Assembly (NCBI RefSeq): GCF_004123795.1 | Contig: NZ_MSSM01000036.1 | Location: 1 to 54,516 of the forward strand | Direction of reading: 5' to 3' | DNA: 54,516 nt | Source: Lacticaseibacillus chiayiensis | GTDB taxonomy: Bacteria > Bacillota > Bacilli > Lactobacillales > Lactobacillaceae | Part shown: positions 23,851 through 33,374 of the stretch, piece by piece | Layout: each line of letters opens with the position of its first letter | Position numbering within the stretch: the first letter of the stretch is position 1 | The notes under the pieces: model-generated | Databases searched by the model: none | What the model was told of the DNA's origin: nothing | Seen by the model: only the letters and a program-made list of their open reading frames with translations | Translations under genes and position numbers: made by a program

Positions 23851-24474
23851 ATGAAGAAACGACTGAAGTATCACCTGAATGTGATTGGACAATATCTCTT
23901 GATCGGTTGGCTGATTTTCATCGTGATGACGATCCTAGTTGGCCTGTTAAGTTATATCGTCATGAAATCGAATCCGCATTTTATCCGTGGTATCATGAGC
24001 GGGTTGTCAGCTAAGTTCCCTGGGGCGACCGATAATTGGCACGCTTTCTGGGTGATTCTGCTGAACAACGAGCGGGTCACCTTCACGATGATGCTAGTGG
24101 GTATGATTCCAATTCCATTCCTATACTGGATTTCGTATGTGGTCACTTGCGCCTCAGTCGGCCTGGTTCTTGGTATCTATGCGGCGAAACTCGGACTCAG
24201 CAGTGCTTTTGGCGCGTTTGTGCTGGGTATTCTGCCACATGGAATTTTTGAAATGAGCGGGATGATCGTCGCTGTGGCGCTTGCGGCGCAAGTCAACAAG
24301 GCGCTACGCCAATCGATCAAACGGTTCTTTGCCAATCCCCAGTATGAAAAATCACCGTTGGATGCCAAAGCCATTGCGGTACAGTACTTCGGTATCGTGG
24401 TGCCAGTGATTGCTTTTGCGGCAATCATCGAAGGCTTCATTACGCCGGTACTTTTACGGTTGATCGTGCAGTGA
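23851..24474 (+). CDS. SpoIIM-like (DUF95) membrane protein
   Basis: The 207-residue protein has about five membrane segments and carries the SpoIIM-type motif GILPHGIFEMSGMIVAVALA. In spore formers SpoIIM works in engulfment. Homologues in non-spore-formers often sit next to moxR/DUF58/transglutaminase genes, as here (divergent). So it probably belongs to the same functional unit and not to sporulation, since lactobacilli do not sporulate. GGGGGCAG precedes the ATG, and a TATACT -10 element lies about 45 bp upstream. Confidence 0.82.
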   Translation: MKKRLKYHLNVIGQYLLIGWLIFIVMTILVGLLSYIVMKSNPHFIRGIMSGLSAKFPGATDNWHAFWVILLNNERVTFTMMLVGMIPIPFLYWISYVVTCASVGLVLGIYAAKLGLSSAFGAFVLGILPHGIFEMSGMIVAVALAAQVNKALRQSIKRFFANPQYEKSPLDAKAIAVQYFGIVVPVIAFAAIIEGFITPVLLRLIVQ

Positions 24475-24507
24475 CCAGCATACAGTCGAAACGTTTCAAG
24501 ACAAGAA

Positions 24508-24537
24508 ACTCCGCCAATGCAAGCGGGGTTTTATTTT
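24508..24537 (+). terminator. Rho-independent terminator after the SpoIIM-like gene
   Basis: ACTCCGC pairs with GCGGGGT, followed by TTTATTTTT. Confidence 0.75.
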
Positions 24538-24564
24538 TACGAAAAAACAACTTGACTCACAAAA

Positions 24565-24580
24565 TGTTTCTCGTGGAACA
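24565..24580. promoter_or_regulatory. parS-like palindrome 9
   Basis: TGTTTCTCGTGGAACA, 15 of 16 matches to the degenerate consensus (A to T at position 7). It ends directly before the stop codon of the GNAT gene. Confidence 0.42.
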
Positions 24581-25129
24581 CTACGACCATTCTGAGCGCA
24601 ATAACGAGTAAGTGTTCACATCGAAGAAACCGCCACGAGGACTCGGATCTTCTTGGCGCAGGATCCCATCCAGATGGAAACCGGCTTTTTCGGCGACGTG
24701 GTTGCTGGCGTCGTTAGTGACGGCGGTGTTGATAATCAGCTTGTTCAGGTGATAATCGTGGAAGGCGATATCTGCAATGGCCTTGACGGATTTGTGCATC
24801 ACGCCTTTGCCGCGTGCTGGTACGGTTAACCAATAACCGATATCAGCTTTTTGGTGGACGAGTTGGTCAATGGTGTTTAGGGTGATCAGTCCAACAGGAG
24901 CGTCGGCTTGGTGAATGACCAACGTCAATGACTTTTGCTCGCCGAAAGACTTTAACGCGGTTGTTAAAAAATTAATCTCATCGTCAGCAGTGAGCATTGC
25001 ATCCATCCAAGTCAGATACGCAGCTAAAGTTTCACGACTGGTTTCGATTTGTTCGAATAGAAGCGGACCGTCAATTTCCGGGCGCGGCAGTGCGAGTTTA
25101 AGATCATAGTCAATTAAATAGCTAAACAT
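24581..25129 (-). CDS. GNAT-family N-acetyltransferase (RimJ/RimL type)
   Basis: From the ATG at 25129 the product has 182 residues. Upstream in-frame ATGs were rejected because a TATACT -10 element lies inside the longer frame and GGGATG is spaced for 25129. The fold is clear: MFSYLIDYDLKLALPRPEI, a central VGLITLNTIDQLVHQKADIGYWLTVPARGKGVM containing the acetyl-CoA loop (family R/Q-x-x-G-x-G/A, here ARGKGV), and VTNDASNHVAEKAGFHLDGILR. The family acetylates protein N-termini or small amines. The substrate is unknown. Confidence 0.86.
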   Translation of the reverse strand: MFSYLIDYDLKLALPRPEIDGPLLFEQIETSRETLAAYLTWMDAMLTADDEINFLTTALKSFGEQKSLTLVIHQADAPVGLITLNTIDQLVHQKADIGYWLTVPARGKGVMHKSVKAIADIAFHDYHLNKLIINTAVTNDASNHVAEKAGFHLDGILRQEDPSPRGGFFDVNTYSLLRSEWS

Positions 25130-25335
25130 CATTTCATCCCATTTTCTTATTAGTTTCTCTAAGTATAAAACAATCTTGCGTTCAGCGCGCGTAGACAAGC
25201 TCTCATAAAATCGGTAGACTTGTTACCTGTGAATGTTGACAGTGCGAGCTATTTTTGCCCACAGCACGTGATGATGACTTCACATTGAATGGTTTAGCGT
25301 TGCATTAGGATTCAACTGAGAAAGATGGTGTTTTT

Positions 25336-26796
25336 ATGAGACGGGTTTGGAAGTGGTGTGTCGCCGGGGTAGCAGCGTTGATATTGGCGATTGGCTTGAC
25401 CATGCCGGTATCAACGCAGGCGGCGAAAAAAACATATGTGATCGGCACGGATGTCACCTATGCACCGTTTGAGTTTGCAGACAAGAATAACCGCTATGTC
25501 GGGATTGATATTGATCTCATGCAGGCAGTGGCCAAGGCGGAAGGTTTCAAAGTGGATATCAAGCCACTGGGATTTAATGCCGCGGTGCAGGCGCTTGAAG
25601 CTCACCAGATTGACGGGGTCATCGCCGGCATGCAGATTACGCCGGAGCGCAAGCAGAAGTTTGCCATGAGCGATCCTTATTACAAAACTGCGGTGGCGAT
25701 GGCTGTTGCAAAAAACAGCGACGTCAAAAGCCTTAAGGATCTGCGCGGCAAGCGGGTGGCTTTAAAGACCGGCACAGCCGCTGCAGATTTTGCCATGAGT
25801 CTAAAAGGCAAGTACGGCTTTCATACCGTGACATTCGATGATTCCAATAATATGTACCAGGACGTGATCACAGGGAACTCGGTGGCTTGTTTTGATGACA
25901 AGCCGGTATTGCAATACGCTATTGCGACCGGGTTGAAGCTGAAGCTTGCCGGTCCTGAAAGCAAAGCGAGCTATTACGGCTTTGCCACGCAAAAAGGGCG
26001 CAGTGACAAACTGGATCAGCGATTTAATGCCGGCTTGAAAAAAGTGAAGGCTGACGGCACCTATGCCAAAATTATCGCGAAATATTTAGGTAACGGGACG
26101 CAAGCGGCCCAAAAAGAGACCAGCGCCAAAACACAGGATACGGATCGCAGTTTTCTCGGTTTGTTACGTGAAAACTGGGGTACCTTGATGAATGGGCTGC
26201 GGGAAACGATGGTTGTGACCTTAGTGGCCATCATCTTTGCAACGATTGTCGGTATTCTCGTTGGACTCCTTGGTGTTTTACCGAATCGCTTCGCCCGGGG
26301 AGTTGCCACGACGTTTATTTACATTTTTCGTGGATTGCCGCTGTTGGTGTTGGCACTGTTCATCTACACAGGTATACCAAGTTTGATCGGTTCAAAGATT
26401 CCGGCATTTGTCGCCGGCATTATCACGTTGACGCTAAATGAAGGTGCATACACGGCAGCTTTTGTAAAAGGCGGCATTCAAGCAGTCGATGCCGGGCAAA
26501 TGGAGGCAGCGCGCAGTCTGGGCTTGCCGTTTGGGAAAGCTATGATGAAAGTGATTCTGCCACAAGGAATTAGAATTATGATTCCAAGTTTCATCAATCA
26601 GTTCATTATCACGTTAAAAGACACCTCGATTCTGTCGATTATCGGCATCTTGGAGTTGACTCAAACTGGGAAAATTATTATTGCGCGTAACATGGAAGGC
26701 TTTAAAATCTGGACCATGGTCGCGCTCATTTACTTGATTATTATCACACTCCTGACCTGGCTCAGTAACTGGGTACAACGGCGTATGAAGGTCTAG
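25336..26796 (+). CDS. Glutamine-type ABC transporter, fused substrate-binding and permease protein (copy 1)
   Basis: The 486-residue fusion has a signal peptide to about residue 29 (ends STQAAKK) and a periplasmic-binding-type domain at 32-255 ([48 protein letters not shown]). The HisMQ/GlnP permease domain at about 285-480 carries the [21 protein letters not shown] loop that docks the ATPase. GlnP-like proteins of lactic acid bacteria import glutamine, glutamate or asparagine. There is no ATPase gene directly after it. It is a close paralogue of the next gene, and both probably use the ATPase at 28526. AGAAAG lies about 10 bases upstream. Confidence 0.88.
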   Translation: MRRVWKWCVAGVAALILAIGLTMPVSTQAAKKTYVIGTDVTYAPFEFADKNNRYVGIDIDLMQAVAKAEGFKVDIKPLGFNAAVQALEAHQIDGVIAGMQITPERKQKFAMSDPYYKTAVAMAVAKNSDVKSLKDLRGKRVALKTGTAAADFAMSLKGKYGFHTVTFDDSNNMYQDVITGNSVACFDDKPVLQYAIATGLKLKLAGPESKASYYGFATQKGRSDKLDQRFNAGLKKVKADGTYAKIIAKYLGNGTQAAQKETSAKTQDTDRSFLGLLRENWGTLMNGLRETMVVTLVAIIFATIVGILVGLLGVLPNRFARGVATTFIYIFRGLPLLVLALFIYTGIPSLIGSKIPAFVAGIITLTLNEGAYTAAFVKGGIQAVDAGQMEAARSLGLPFGKAMMKVILPQGIRIMIPSFINQFIITLKDTSILSIIGILELTQTGKIIIARNMEGFKIWTMVALIYLIIITLLTWLSNWVQRRMKV

Positions 26797-27074
26797 TCCG
26801 GTCGCGTAAAATAATGTGACAAATGTCAGAAAAGTTAACATCAACGCTGGACAGTCGCTATTCCATTCCGCTAGCATAAACAGTAGATTTAAAATCGACC
26901 AAAATGCGAGGAGATGAGCTGCGCTTAGCCGCGTGCTTGAAGAAGCGTGGTTGAAACAAACTCGTGTCACGATTCGACAAGACACGGGCTTAGCGCACAA
27001 CCAGTTGTCCTGCAACTGGCGCATGCAATAACGGCCTAATGGGCTTGTAATCATTAGAAAGCGTGGTGTTTGGG
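26797..27074 (+). other. Intergenic region between the paralogous transporter genes
   Basis: No gene is seen. Two hairpins are present without T-runs: CGTGTC/GACACG near 26965-26990 and CCAGTTG/CAACTGG at about 27001-27019. They could be part of a 5' leader or RNA stabilising elements. Confidence 0.35.
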
Positions 27075-28529
27075 TTGAAGCGAAAGTGGCTGCTAAGTTT
27101 GCTGATCGCCTTGCCTTTAATGCTTGGGGCACTACTCCCTGGCAAGACGGTGGCGGCAGCACAGAAGACGTATACGATAGGGACGGATGTCACCTTTGCA
27201 CCGTTTGAGTTTGCGAACCAGGATAATAAGTATGTGGGGATTGACCTTGATCTCATCAAGGCGATTGCCAAGGAAGAAGGGTTCAAGGTCGAGATCAAAC
27301 CGTTGGGATTCAACGCAGCGGTTCAGGCACTTGAAGCTAGGCAAATCGATGGCGTGATCGCTGGTATGTCAATCACGCCAGAGCGAAAACAGAAGTTTCT
27401 GATGAGCGATCCGTATTATAAGTCCGGCGTTGTGATGGCCGTGGCTAAGAAAAGTTCGATCAAATCATTGAAGGATTTACGCGGCAAACGGGTTGCCATC
27501 AAAACCGGTACGGACTCAGCGGATTATGCCAACAGCATCAAACAAAAGTACGGCTTTTCAACCGTTACTTTTGATGACTCCAATAACATGTATCAAGATG
27601 TGACGACTGGTAACTCGGCGGCCTGTTTTGAGGATCAGCCGGTGATGCAATATGGCATTAATAATGGCATGGCGCTAAAGATTGTCGGTAAACCGGCGCG
27701 TGAAGGGGCCTATGGTTTTGCCACTTCTAAGAACAATCAGGCATTGATGAATAAGTTCAACATCGGTCTTAAGAAACTGCGGGCCAATGGTCAATACGAC
27801 AAGATCATCGAACGTTATTTAGGCAACGGCAGTGCAAAATCACAAAAAGCTGCTGCCGGTAACAGTCAAACAACTGACCGCTCGTTCATCGGGTTGTTAA
27901 AAGCCAATTGGTCAACCTTGATGGGTGGCTTGCGTGAGACCATGGTGTTGACAATTGTTGCGATCTTCTTTGCGACATTGGTCGGAATTCTGGTCGGACT
28001 CTTAGGGGTTATTCCGAACAAGTTATGCCAAGGCACGGCAACAACGTTTATTTACATTTTCCGTGGTTTACCACTCATGGTCCTAGCCTTGTTTATCTAT
28101 ACTGGGGTGCCGAGTCTGATCGGGTCAAAAGTTCCAGCATTCATCGCCGGCATCGTGACATTGACGCTTAATGAAGGGGCCTATACAGCGGCCTTCGTTA
28201 AAGGCGGCATCCAAGCGGTTGATCCCGGGCAAATGGAAGCCGCGCGCAGCTTAGGGCTGCCATTTGGGAAAGCCATGCGCAAGGTCATCCTGCCACAAGG
28301 TATTAAGATCATGATCCCAAGTTTCATCAATCAGTTTATTATTACGTTGAAGGATACCTCCATCCTGTCGATCATCGGTCTTTTAGAGTTGACCCAAACC
28401 GGGAAGATCATTATTGCCCGGAACATGGAAGGCTTTAAGATCTGGACCATGGTGGCATTGATTTACTTAATTATTATTACGCTATTAACCTGGCTAAGTA
28501 ACTGGGTTCAGAAGAAGGTGAAAGCATGA
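27075..28529 (+). CDS. Glutamine-type ABC transporter, fused substrate-binding and permease protein (copy 2)
   Basis: The product is 484 residues if started at the TTG at 27075. I chose this by aligning with copy 1, whose ATG sits at the same place after a shared AGAAAG..TGGTGTTT leader; GTG codons at 27063 and 27066 are alternatives. Signal peptide, binding domain ([31 protein letters not shown]) and permease domain parallel copy 1 closely, with most changes in the binding domain and the linker after residue 245. Both domain sets are intact. Its stop overlaps the ATPase start (ATGA), so permease and ATPase are coupled. Confidence 0.9.
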   Translation: MKRKWLLSLLIALPLMLGALLPGKTVAAAQKTYTIGTDVTFAPFEFANQDNKYVGIDLDLIKAIAKEEGFKVEIKPLGFNAAVQALEARQIDGVIAGMSITPERKQKFLMSDPYYKSGVVMAVAKKSSIKSLKDLRGKRVAIKTGTDSADYANSIKQKYGFSTVTFDDSNNMYQDVTTGNSAACFEDQPVMQYGINNGMALKIVGKPAREGAYGFATSKNNQALMNKFNIGLKKLRANGQYDKIIERYLGNGSAKSQKAAAGNSQTTDRSFIGLLKANWSTLMGGLRETMVLTIVAIFFATLVGILVGLLGVIPNKLCQGTATTFIYIFRGLPLMVLALFIYTGVPSLIGSKVPAFIAGIVTLTLNEGAYTAAFVKGGIQAVDPGQMEAARSLGLPFGKAMRKVILPQGIKIMIPSFINQFIITLKDTSILSIIGLLELTQTGKIIIARNMEGFKIWTMVALIYLIIITLLTWLSNWVQKKVKA

Positions 28530-29266
28530 GTCAGTATCGAGTAGAAATGAAAAATGTCCACAAAAGCTTCGGCGATAACGATGTGGTCAAAGGCGTCAAT
28601 CTGAATGTTGCCAACAATGAAGTCGTCGTCATGATCGGCGCTTCCGGTGCCGGTAAAAGTACCGTTTTGCGCATGATTAACGGTTTGGAAACCGTCACGA
28701 GCGGCGAAATCCTTATTGATGGCGAGGATATTGCCCATAAAGGCACTGATATCAATAAGGTACGTGAAAAGATAGGCATGGTGTTCCAGCATTTTAATCT
28801 TTTCCCGAATATGTCGGTGATGGGGAACATTACCTTGGCACCGACTGAGCTGGGCATTGCCAGCAAAGACGAAGCGGTCAAGCAGGCCAAGGAAATGCTA
28901 GAAGTGGTTGGTCTGACAGACAAGGCGGATGCGATGCCGGCGCAGCTTTCCGGCGGGCAGCAACAACGTGTCGCCATCGCGCGGGCCTTGGCCATGCATC
29001 CGGATATCATGTTGTTTGACGAACCGACCAGTGCGTTGGATCCGGAAATGGTCGGGGATGTTCTGGGGGTTATGCGCCGTCTTGCAAAGCAAGGGATGAC
29101 CATGGTGATCGTGACCCACGAAATGGGCTTTGCCAAAGAAGTTGCCGATCGTGTCGTCTTCTTTGACAACGGCACCATCCTTGAACAAGGCAAGCCTAAA
29201 GATATCTTTGAGCATCCAAAAGAAGAGCGAACCAAGAACTTCTTGAATAAGGTCTTGAATGCTTAA
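28526..29266 (+). CDS. glnQ: Polar amino-acid ABC transporter ATPase (GlnQ type)
   Basis: The 246-residue ATPase has Walker [10 protein letters not shown] at 35-43, Q-loop in [18 protein letters not shown] signature LSGGQQQR, Walker B IMLFDEP with the D-loop SALDPEMVG, and the switch His in VTHEMGF. This is the PAAT (HisP/GlnQ) ATPase type. It energises uptake through the fused permease encoded just upstream and probably also through copy 1. A strong double terminator follows. Confidence 0.93.
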   Translation: MSQYRVEMKNVHKSFGDNDVVKGVNLNVANNEVVVMIGASGAGKSTVLRMINGLETVTSGEILIDGEDIAHKGTDINKVREKIGMVFQHFNLFPNMSVMGNITLAPTELGIASKDEAVKQAKEMLEVVGLTDKADAMPAQLSGGQQQRVAIARALAMHPDIMLFDEPTSALDPEMVGDVLGVMRRLAKQGMTMVIVTHEMGFAKEVADRVVFFDNGTILEQGKPKDIFEHPKEERTKNFLNKVLNA

Positions 29267-29272
29267 AGGTTA

Positions 29273-29350
29273 GTGTTACGGCAAGGCTTTGCCGTAACAC
29301 GACAAAAACGGTTCAGTGAGACAAAGTTGTCTCTGCTGAACCTTTTTTTT
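29273..29350 (+). terminator. Tandem hairpin terminator after glnQ
   Basis: A perfect stem GTGTTACGGCAA/TTGCCGTAACAC (29273-29300) is followed by GGTTCAG..CTGAACC (29310-29342) and eight Ts. The second hairpin is the classical terminator. Confidence 0.92.
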
Positions 29351-29367
29351 GATTGGTAATTTCGAAC

Positions 29368-29381
29368 ATTTCCCGGGAAAT
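29368..29381. promoter_or_regulatory. Exact Noc-binding-site match
   Basis: ATTTCCCGGGAAAT is a perfect 14-bp palindrome identical to the Bacillus subtilis Noc (nucleoid occlusion) binding consensus. It lies between convergent genes after the glnQ terminator. Noc presence in this organism is not shown by the window. Confidence 0.5.
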
Positions 29382-29426
29382 AGTTGGCGCCGAGTTGCAA
29401 TGTTTTCCCAGTCACGCTTGGGTATG

Positions 29427-30314
29427 TTAATCGTCTTGTCCCTGATACTCCGGCACGCCATGGTCGAGAATGCGATCCATGACTGCTGCCACGCTGCCGG
29501 CATAGGCCATACCAAACTTGTCGAGGTGCACCATTAAGTAATACAACCGGTAAAAGTCGAGTCGAAATGGGTAGCCAGGATCGAGTGGGTAGGTTTCTTG
29601 GTAGCCAGCGTAGAATTCTTGCGTGAAGCCGCCGAAGACAGTGGTGACGCCGATGTCGAGTTCGCGGTCGCCGTAGACTGCTGCTGGATCGATAAGTGCC
29701 GGTTGACCGTCTGCTGTGAACATATAGTTGCCACCCCATAAGTCGCCATGGAGTAAGGATGCTTCGCTGTGATGCTGACTGAGGGTTTTGCTGATAATGA
29801 TGCGAACCTGGTCAAACGTTGCTTGATCGTCGGCTTGCCACAGTCCCTTTTTCAGCAGATGAGCGGCCAGTTTATCGAGCCGTTGGTGAATGAACAAGTC
29901 CGCCCACGAATTGGTCCAATCATTGGAAAATGATACGCTTGTGCCGGCGTAAGGGTAGTCGAAACCGAAGCGGCCAGTGGGCTCGTGATGCTGATGCAAG
30001 TGGGCGACAAGCCGCCCGAGCTCACGTTGCGAGCCGTGGCCACTAGTCAAGAAGCTTAGCAACAGATAACCGTCGCCTTCAATGCTGCCATTAGCGATCA
30101 CGCGTGGCGCTAACACCTGGGCGGCTTCAAAGGCTTTTAAGCCGGCAATTTCACCGGCATAAAAGCTGGCGGGGTAGCCAGGTTGAACGAGCAGAAAGTA
30201 AGGCTTTTCGGTGGTGTTGACCCGATAAGCTTCGTTGACATCGCCCCCGCCAACCGGGGTTATCGAGGTGATATGATCTAACGGTAATTGTTTGGTCCAA
30301 GCTGATGTAAGCAT
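29427..30314 (-). CDS. Fructosamine kinase-family protein
   Basis: The product has 295 residues from the ATG at 30314 (GAGAGGAGAG upstream); a longer frame exists but has no ribosome binding site. Family features are an early GGGDVNEAYRV nucleotide loop, YPASFYAGEIAGLKAF, the catalytic HGDLWGGNYMF, and DPAAVYGDRELDIG with the metal-binding Asp. These kinases phosphorylate protein- or amino-acid-bound ketosamines so that the sugar is released (deglycation), or small amino sugars. In bacteria the substrate is usually ribulosamine- or fructosamine-type. Single gene, no operon partner visible. Confidence 0.87.
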   Translation of the reverse strand: MLTSAWTKQLPLDHITSITPVGGGDVNEAYRVNTTEKPYFLLVQPGYPASFYAGEIAGLKAFEAAQVLAPRVIANGSIEGDGYLLLSFLTSGHGSQRELGRLVAHLHQHHEPTGRFGFDYPYAGTSVSFSNDWTNSWADLFIHQRLDKLAAHLLKKGLWQADDQATFDQVRIIISKTLSQHHSEASLLHGDLWGGNYMFTADGQPALIDPAAVYGDRELDIGVTTVFGGFTQEFYAGYQETYPLDPGYPFRLDFYRLYYLMVHLDKFGMAYAGSVAAVMDRILDHGVPEYQGQDD

Positions 30315-30445
30315 GCAGGTATCTCTCCTCTCACAGGCATCTCCATCGGCCAGCGGTGGAAAAGGATCGATAAACAATGGTTTTTTAACGCCAGAAGATG
30401 CCCCTAGTGCCACATTAAAACATTTTCGCCGCTAATGACAATGAT

Positions 30446-31221
30446 TCAATCATGCAGCAGGTGATAAACGAATCGCTGCGGGTCGTCTAAGAAGCTGCGA
30501 AGAAAGGTGATGTGTTCGATCTGGTCGTATTGAATGGGAGCAAGCGTGTCACCCAAAGCCAGTAGCTGCGCATCGGGATAGGCCATTAAAATAGGCGAGT
30601 GGGTGCTGATGATGAATTGGGCTCCAGCCGTGACCGCTTCATGAATCAATGCTAACAAACTCAATTGATTTCCCGGGGTCAATGGCGATTCCGGTTCGTC
30701 CAGCAAATACAAGGCGTTGGCGTGTAAGCGGGCGCGAAATAAAGCGAGAAAGGCTTGCCCGTGTGATAAGGTGTCTAAGTTGACTTTATAAAGGTGATGG
30801 ATTTCAGCGAGTGTATTTAGATAAGGCAGTCGTTCCAGACTTTTTGGTGCCAAGTGTTCGAGCTGAGCCTGAGCATATTTGATGCGGCCGCGGGTGGCGC
30901 GAATGAATGAAATGAAATCGTCGGGCGGAATAAAAAGCCAGACTTGGTGCGATAAGTCCACGTTAACTTGAGCTGGTGTGCCAATGCCCGACTATTGGCG
31001 TATTCAGCATCGTCTTCGAGGGACGCGCCGCTCATCAGGATGGCGTTGTAGTTGGCGGCAATTGCGTTTAGCAACGTTGACTTTCCGCTGCCATTATCGC
31101 CGGTCAAAATGGTCACCGGTTGCGTCAGCCTTAGTTCATGGAAATGAGCTTGCCAAGGCAGATTAAATGGATAGGATGTTGTCTGGCGTGGCGGTGTATA
31201 TTGAATTTTATTGAGTAGCAT
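30446..31221 (-). pseudogene. AAA ATPase (SMC/RecF-like ABC-type), frameshifted
   Basis: The N-terminal part (ATG at 31221, AGGAGTG upstream) has Walker A GDNGSGKST. The C-terminal part, in another frame, has the signature-like LSHGQAFLALF, Walker B YLLDEPESPL and FIISTHSPILMAYP. The two halves join at GFLFRP/PDDFISFIR: around 30923-30929 (GGGCGG on the plus strand) one base is missing, which puts the remaining 480 bp out of frame. Repairing it gives one protein of about 258 residues, the usual size for this AAA family. The gene is either truly inactive or the base is a sequencing slip. Substrate unknown. Confidence 0.83.
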
Positions 31222-31250
31222 GGCAGCACTCCTAATCTCATGTACCTAGA

Positions 31251-32774
31251 TTATGGCAGCGGCTGATACCAACTTAAAATTTGCTTGGCTAAATCAGCCT
31301 TCATGTAGCGGGACGTAATCGTTTGATCGCTATTGCCTTTCCGCACATGAATGCTCAAGTGAGCGATGCCGCGCGGTTTCATCCAGATTGATTGCGCTAA
31401 TGTCATTGCCTGGATGTCTTTTTTTCGGACATAGTAGCGCTGCCGGGTCCAGACTTCGCCGACTTGGATGACGAGTTGATCCGGTGGCGCAATGGTGATC
31501 GCAGCGGTTGTTGCGGCGTACTGGCCTTGGAGTGCCATGATGATCAGCCATAGCCCGCCAACCGGCAGCAACCATACCCACCAGCTAACCTGTAACCACA
31601 AAACGCTGGCAAAAATAATCGGTGCGACAATAAGCGCGAGATTACCTAATACCATATTGCGAACATAATACCAGCGATTTCGTACCGGAATCGGCTGCAA
31701 ATCCGGAATTACTGCCGGCAACCAGCTAATGAACTTGCGCATGTCGGTCATGGCCGAGCGCTGCCGGATCACCGGCATTAAAACTAAGTCATTACTTTGC
31801 TCGTCATCAGCTGCACCCGAAGCCAGTAGTGCCTGAACGGTGGTGAGATGAAACCACTGGCGGAGAATGCTTTGTTTAAACCGAATGGCCTGGACGCGGG
31901 ATAGGCGGGCACTGACCGTGTTGGTTTGGAAAAAGCCGCGACTGGTGCGCAGTTCGTTGCCGGTACGATCGAGGGTGAAGTGATAATATTTTTGGATAAT
32001 GTTCAGATAAGAGATCGCAAAACCCAACACTAAAACGATGATGCTTAAGCCGATCAAAAGATAAATGGCTAACCCCGTAATGGCGTGTTCAGCTTGCTGG
32101 TACCAGCTATCGGGCAGGTATTCCTGGGCTTTGTTAAGTACCCAAAGCATTCCGGTGATGAAGGGGATGAAACCGAGTGATGTGAGCGCATATTGATTTA
32201 GGTCGTGGGAATTGATTTTGTAGGCAGCATCCGGTTCAGGTTCTGCGTTGATGACGCGTGTCTGGGTGGCAGCGTCAGCATCAGCCGTTTCAGCGGCCGG
32301 AGATGTTGCCGCTTCCGTGCCAATTCCTTGGCGATAACGATTGATCGTGTCAGCAACGGCTGTCGGTACAGCTGCCAGTTGGCCTTCCGCTTTTCTGGTT
32401 TCTTTTCCGGCGGTTTCGATGGAGACCTGTTCCAGACCCAGCGGCTTCAGGAAGAACCATTGTTGGCGTTGAACGGTTTGGATGCGATCATATGGAATAT
32501 GGTTGGTCTTGCGGATGAAAACGCCACTGCGAATAGTCAAGCCATCTGGCGCCACTGCATAGGTGAAGCGCAAATAACGCAGAATTGACCACCCCAGCGT
32601 TAAGACAATGACCATAAGAATCAAGCCTAGCCAAAACAGAAATTCTTTAAAACTCTTTTTGGAGCCGAACACCGAAAAAAAGCCGCCAACAAATATCGGC
32701 CACAAAGCGATAACGTTTTTAACCCATAGTATTAGTAACGCGATAGGAGAAAGGCGGTGCGGTTGGTCATTCAT
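31251..32774 (-). CDS. Bacterial PH-domain membrane protein (YdbT-like)
   Basis: The 507-residue protein has pairs of membrane helices at about 10-65, 195-260 and 370-410. Each pair is followed by a bacterial PH (bPH2) domain: YAVAPDGLTIRSGVF, then YHFTLDRTGNELRTSRGFFQ, then IAPPDQLVIQVGEVWTRQRYYV. The third follows the family pattern of a strand with a short W-T-R turn. An Ala/Glu-rich linker is at about 150-185. It overlaps the YdbS-like gene by 8 bp, the usual pair. In Bacillus such proteins affect sensitivity to antimicrobial peptides, but the function is open. Confidence 0.86.
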   Translation of the reverse strand: MNDQPHRLSPIALLILWVKNVIALWPIFVGGFFSVFGSKKSFKEFLFWLGLILMVIVLTLGWSILRYLRFTYAVAPDGLTIRSGVFIRKTNHIPYDRIQTVQRQQWFFLKPLGLEQVSIETAGKETRKAEGQLAAVPTAVADTINRYRQGIGTEAATSPAAETADADAATQTRVINAEPEPDAAYKINSHDLNQYALTSLGFIPFITGMLWVLNKAQEYLPDSWYQQAEHAITGLAIYLLIGLSIIVLVLGFAISYLNIIQKYYHFTLDRTGNELRTSRGFFQTNTVSARLSRVQAIRFKQSILRQWFHLTTVQALLASGAADDEQSNDLVLMPVIRQRSAMTDMRKFISWLPAVIPDLQPIPVRNRWYYVRNMVLGNLALIVAPIIFASVLWLQVSWWVWLLPVGGLWLIIMALQGQYAATTAAITIAPPDQLVIQVGEVWTRQRYYVRKKDIQAMTLAQSIWMKPRGIAHLSIHVRKGNSDQTITSRYMKADLAKQILSWYQPLP

Positions 32775-33237
32775 CGCGCGCCTCCTGTGCCAGCTTCAAA
32801 ATCCGGGTCCGCAGTTGATCGGCAACGGATGCTGTCACGCCATCAATGACGTGAGCTGTGCTGGCAGTTTCAATGTTGACCTGTTGCAGTTGCTGCCATC
32901 GGAGAAGCGGCCCTTGTTCCAACGTCACATTTTGAATGCGGGTAATCGGGATCGCTTCATTTTTGCGGAAGAAGAACCCTTTTTGCAGGAACACTGCAGT
33001 CGGCGTGATGTTGTAGCGCAAGAATCGATATCGATAAGGCACGAGTGCCAGACGGACGATTAGTTGCAGCACCGTTAGCCCGATGACGCCGAGACCCAGC
33101 CATGAAGGCCAGTGCCAAAAATGACTGGCGGCGAGCAAAAGTAAGCCGCCGATAAGGAAGATGACGCTCCATATTAAGGCGTTAAACCGCCAGACAGTTT
33201 GAATGTTGGCCGGCAACGCCTGTCCTGTTTCGTTCAT
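32767..33237 (-). CDS. Bacterial PH-domain membrane protein (YdbS-like)
   Basis: The product has 156 residues from the ATG at 33237, chosen because GGAGG lies close upstream; a longer frame to 33300 lacks one. Two membrane helices (about 20-60) precede one bPH2 domain: YNITPTAVFLQKGFFFRKNEAIPITRIQNVTLEQGPLL with the following VNIETAST strand. It is the first gene of a two-gene operon with the YdbT-like protein, and the two probably form a membrane complex. Confidence 0.86.
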   Translation of the reverse strand: MNETGQALPANIQTVWRFNALIWSVIFLIGGLLLLAASHFWHWPSWLGLGVIGLTVLQLIVRLALVPYRYRFLRYNITPTAVFLQKGFFFRKNEAIPITRIQNVTLEQGPLLRWQQLQQVNIETASTAHVIDGVTASVADQLRTRILKLAQEARDE

Positions 33238-33374
33238 GTCTTCGCCTCCGTTTTCGTCAGGATAGCAGAAAATAGCGCGAAACGAAACTGTTGCTGTCAT
33301 AAAAATGAACTTATCATGCTGCTTTTGTCGTGTGCCTGCGATTCAAGGCGCCACGGCATTTTGAAATGGTCAAT

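Noticed and set aside
30446-30961. A separate 171-residue ATPase gene
   Set aside because: It begins at an internal codon with no ribosome binding site and lacks a Walker A. It is the C-terminal half of the frameshifted ATPase gene.
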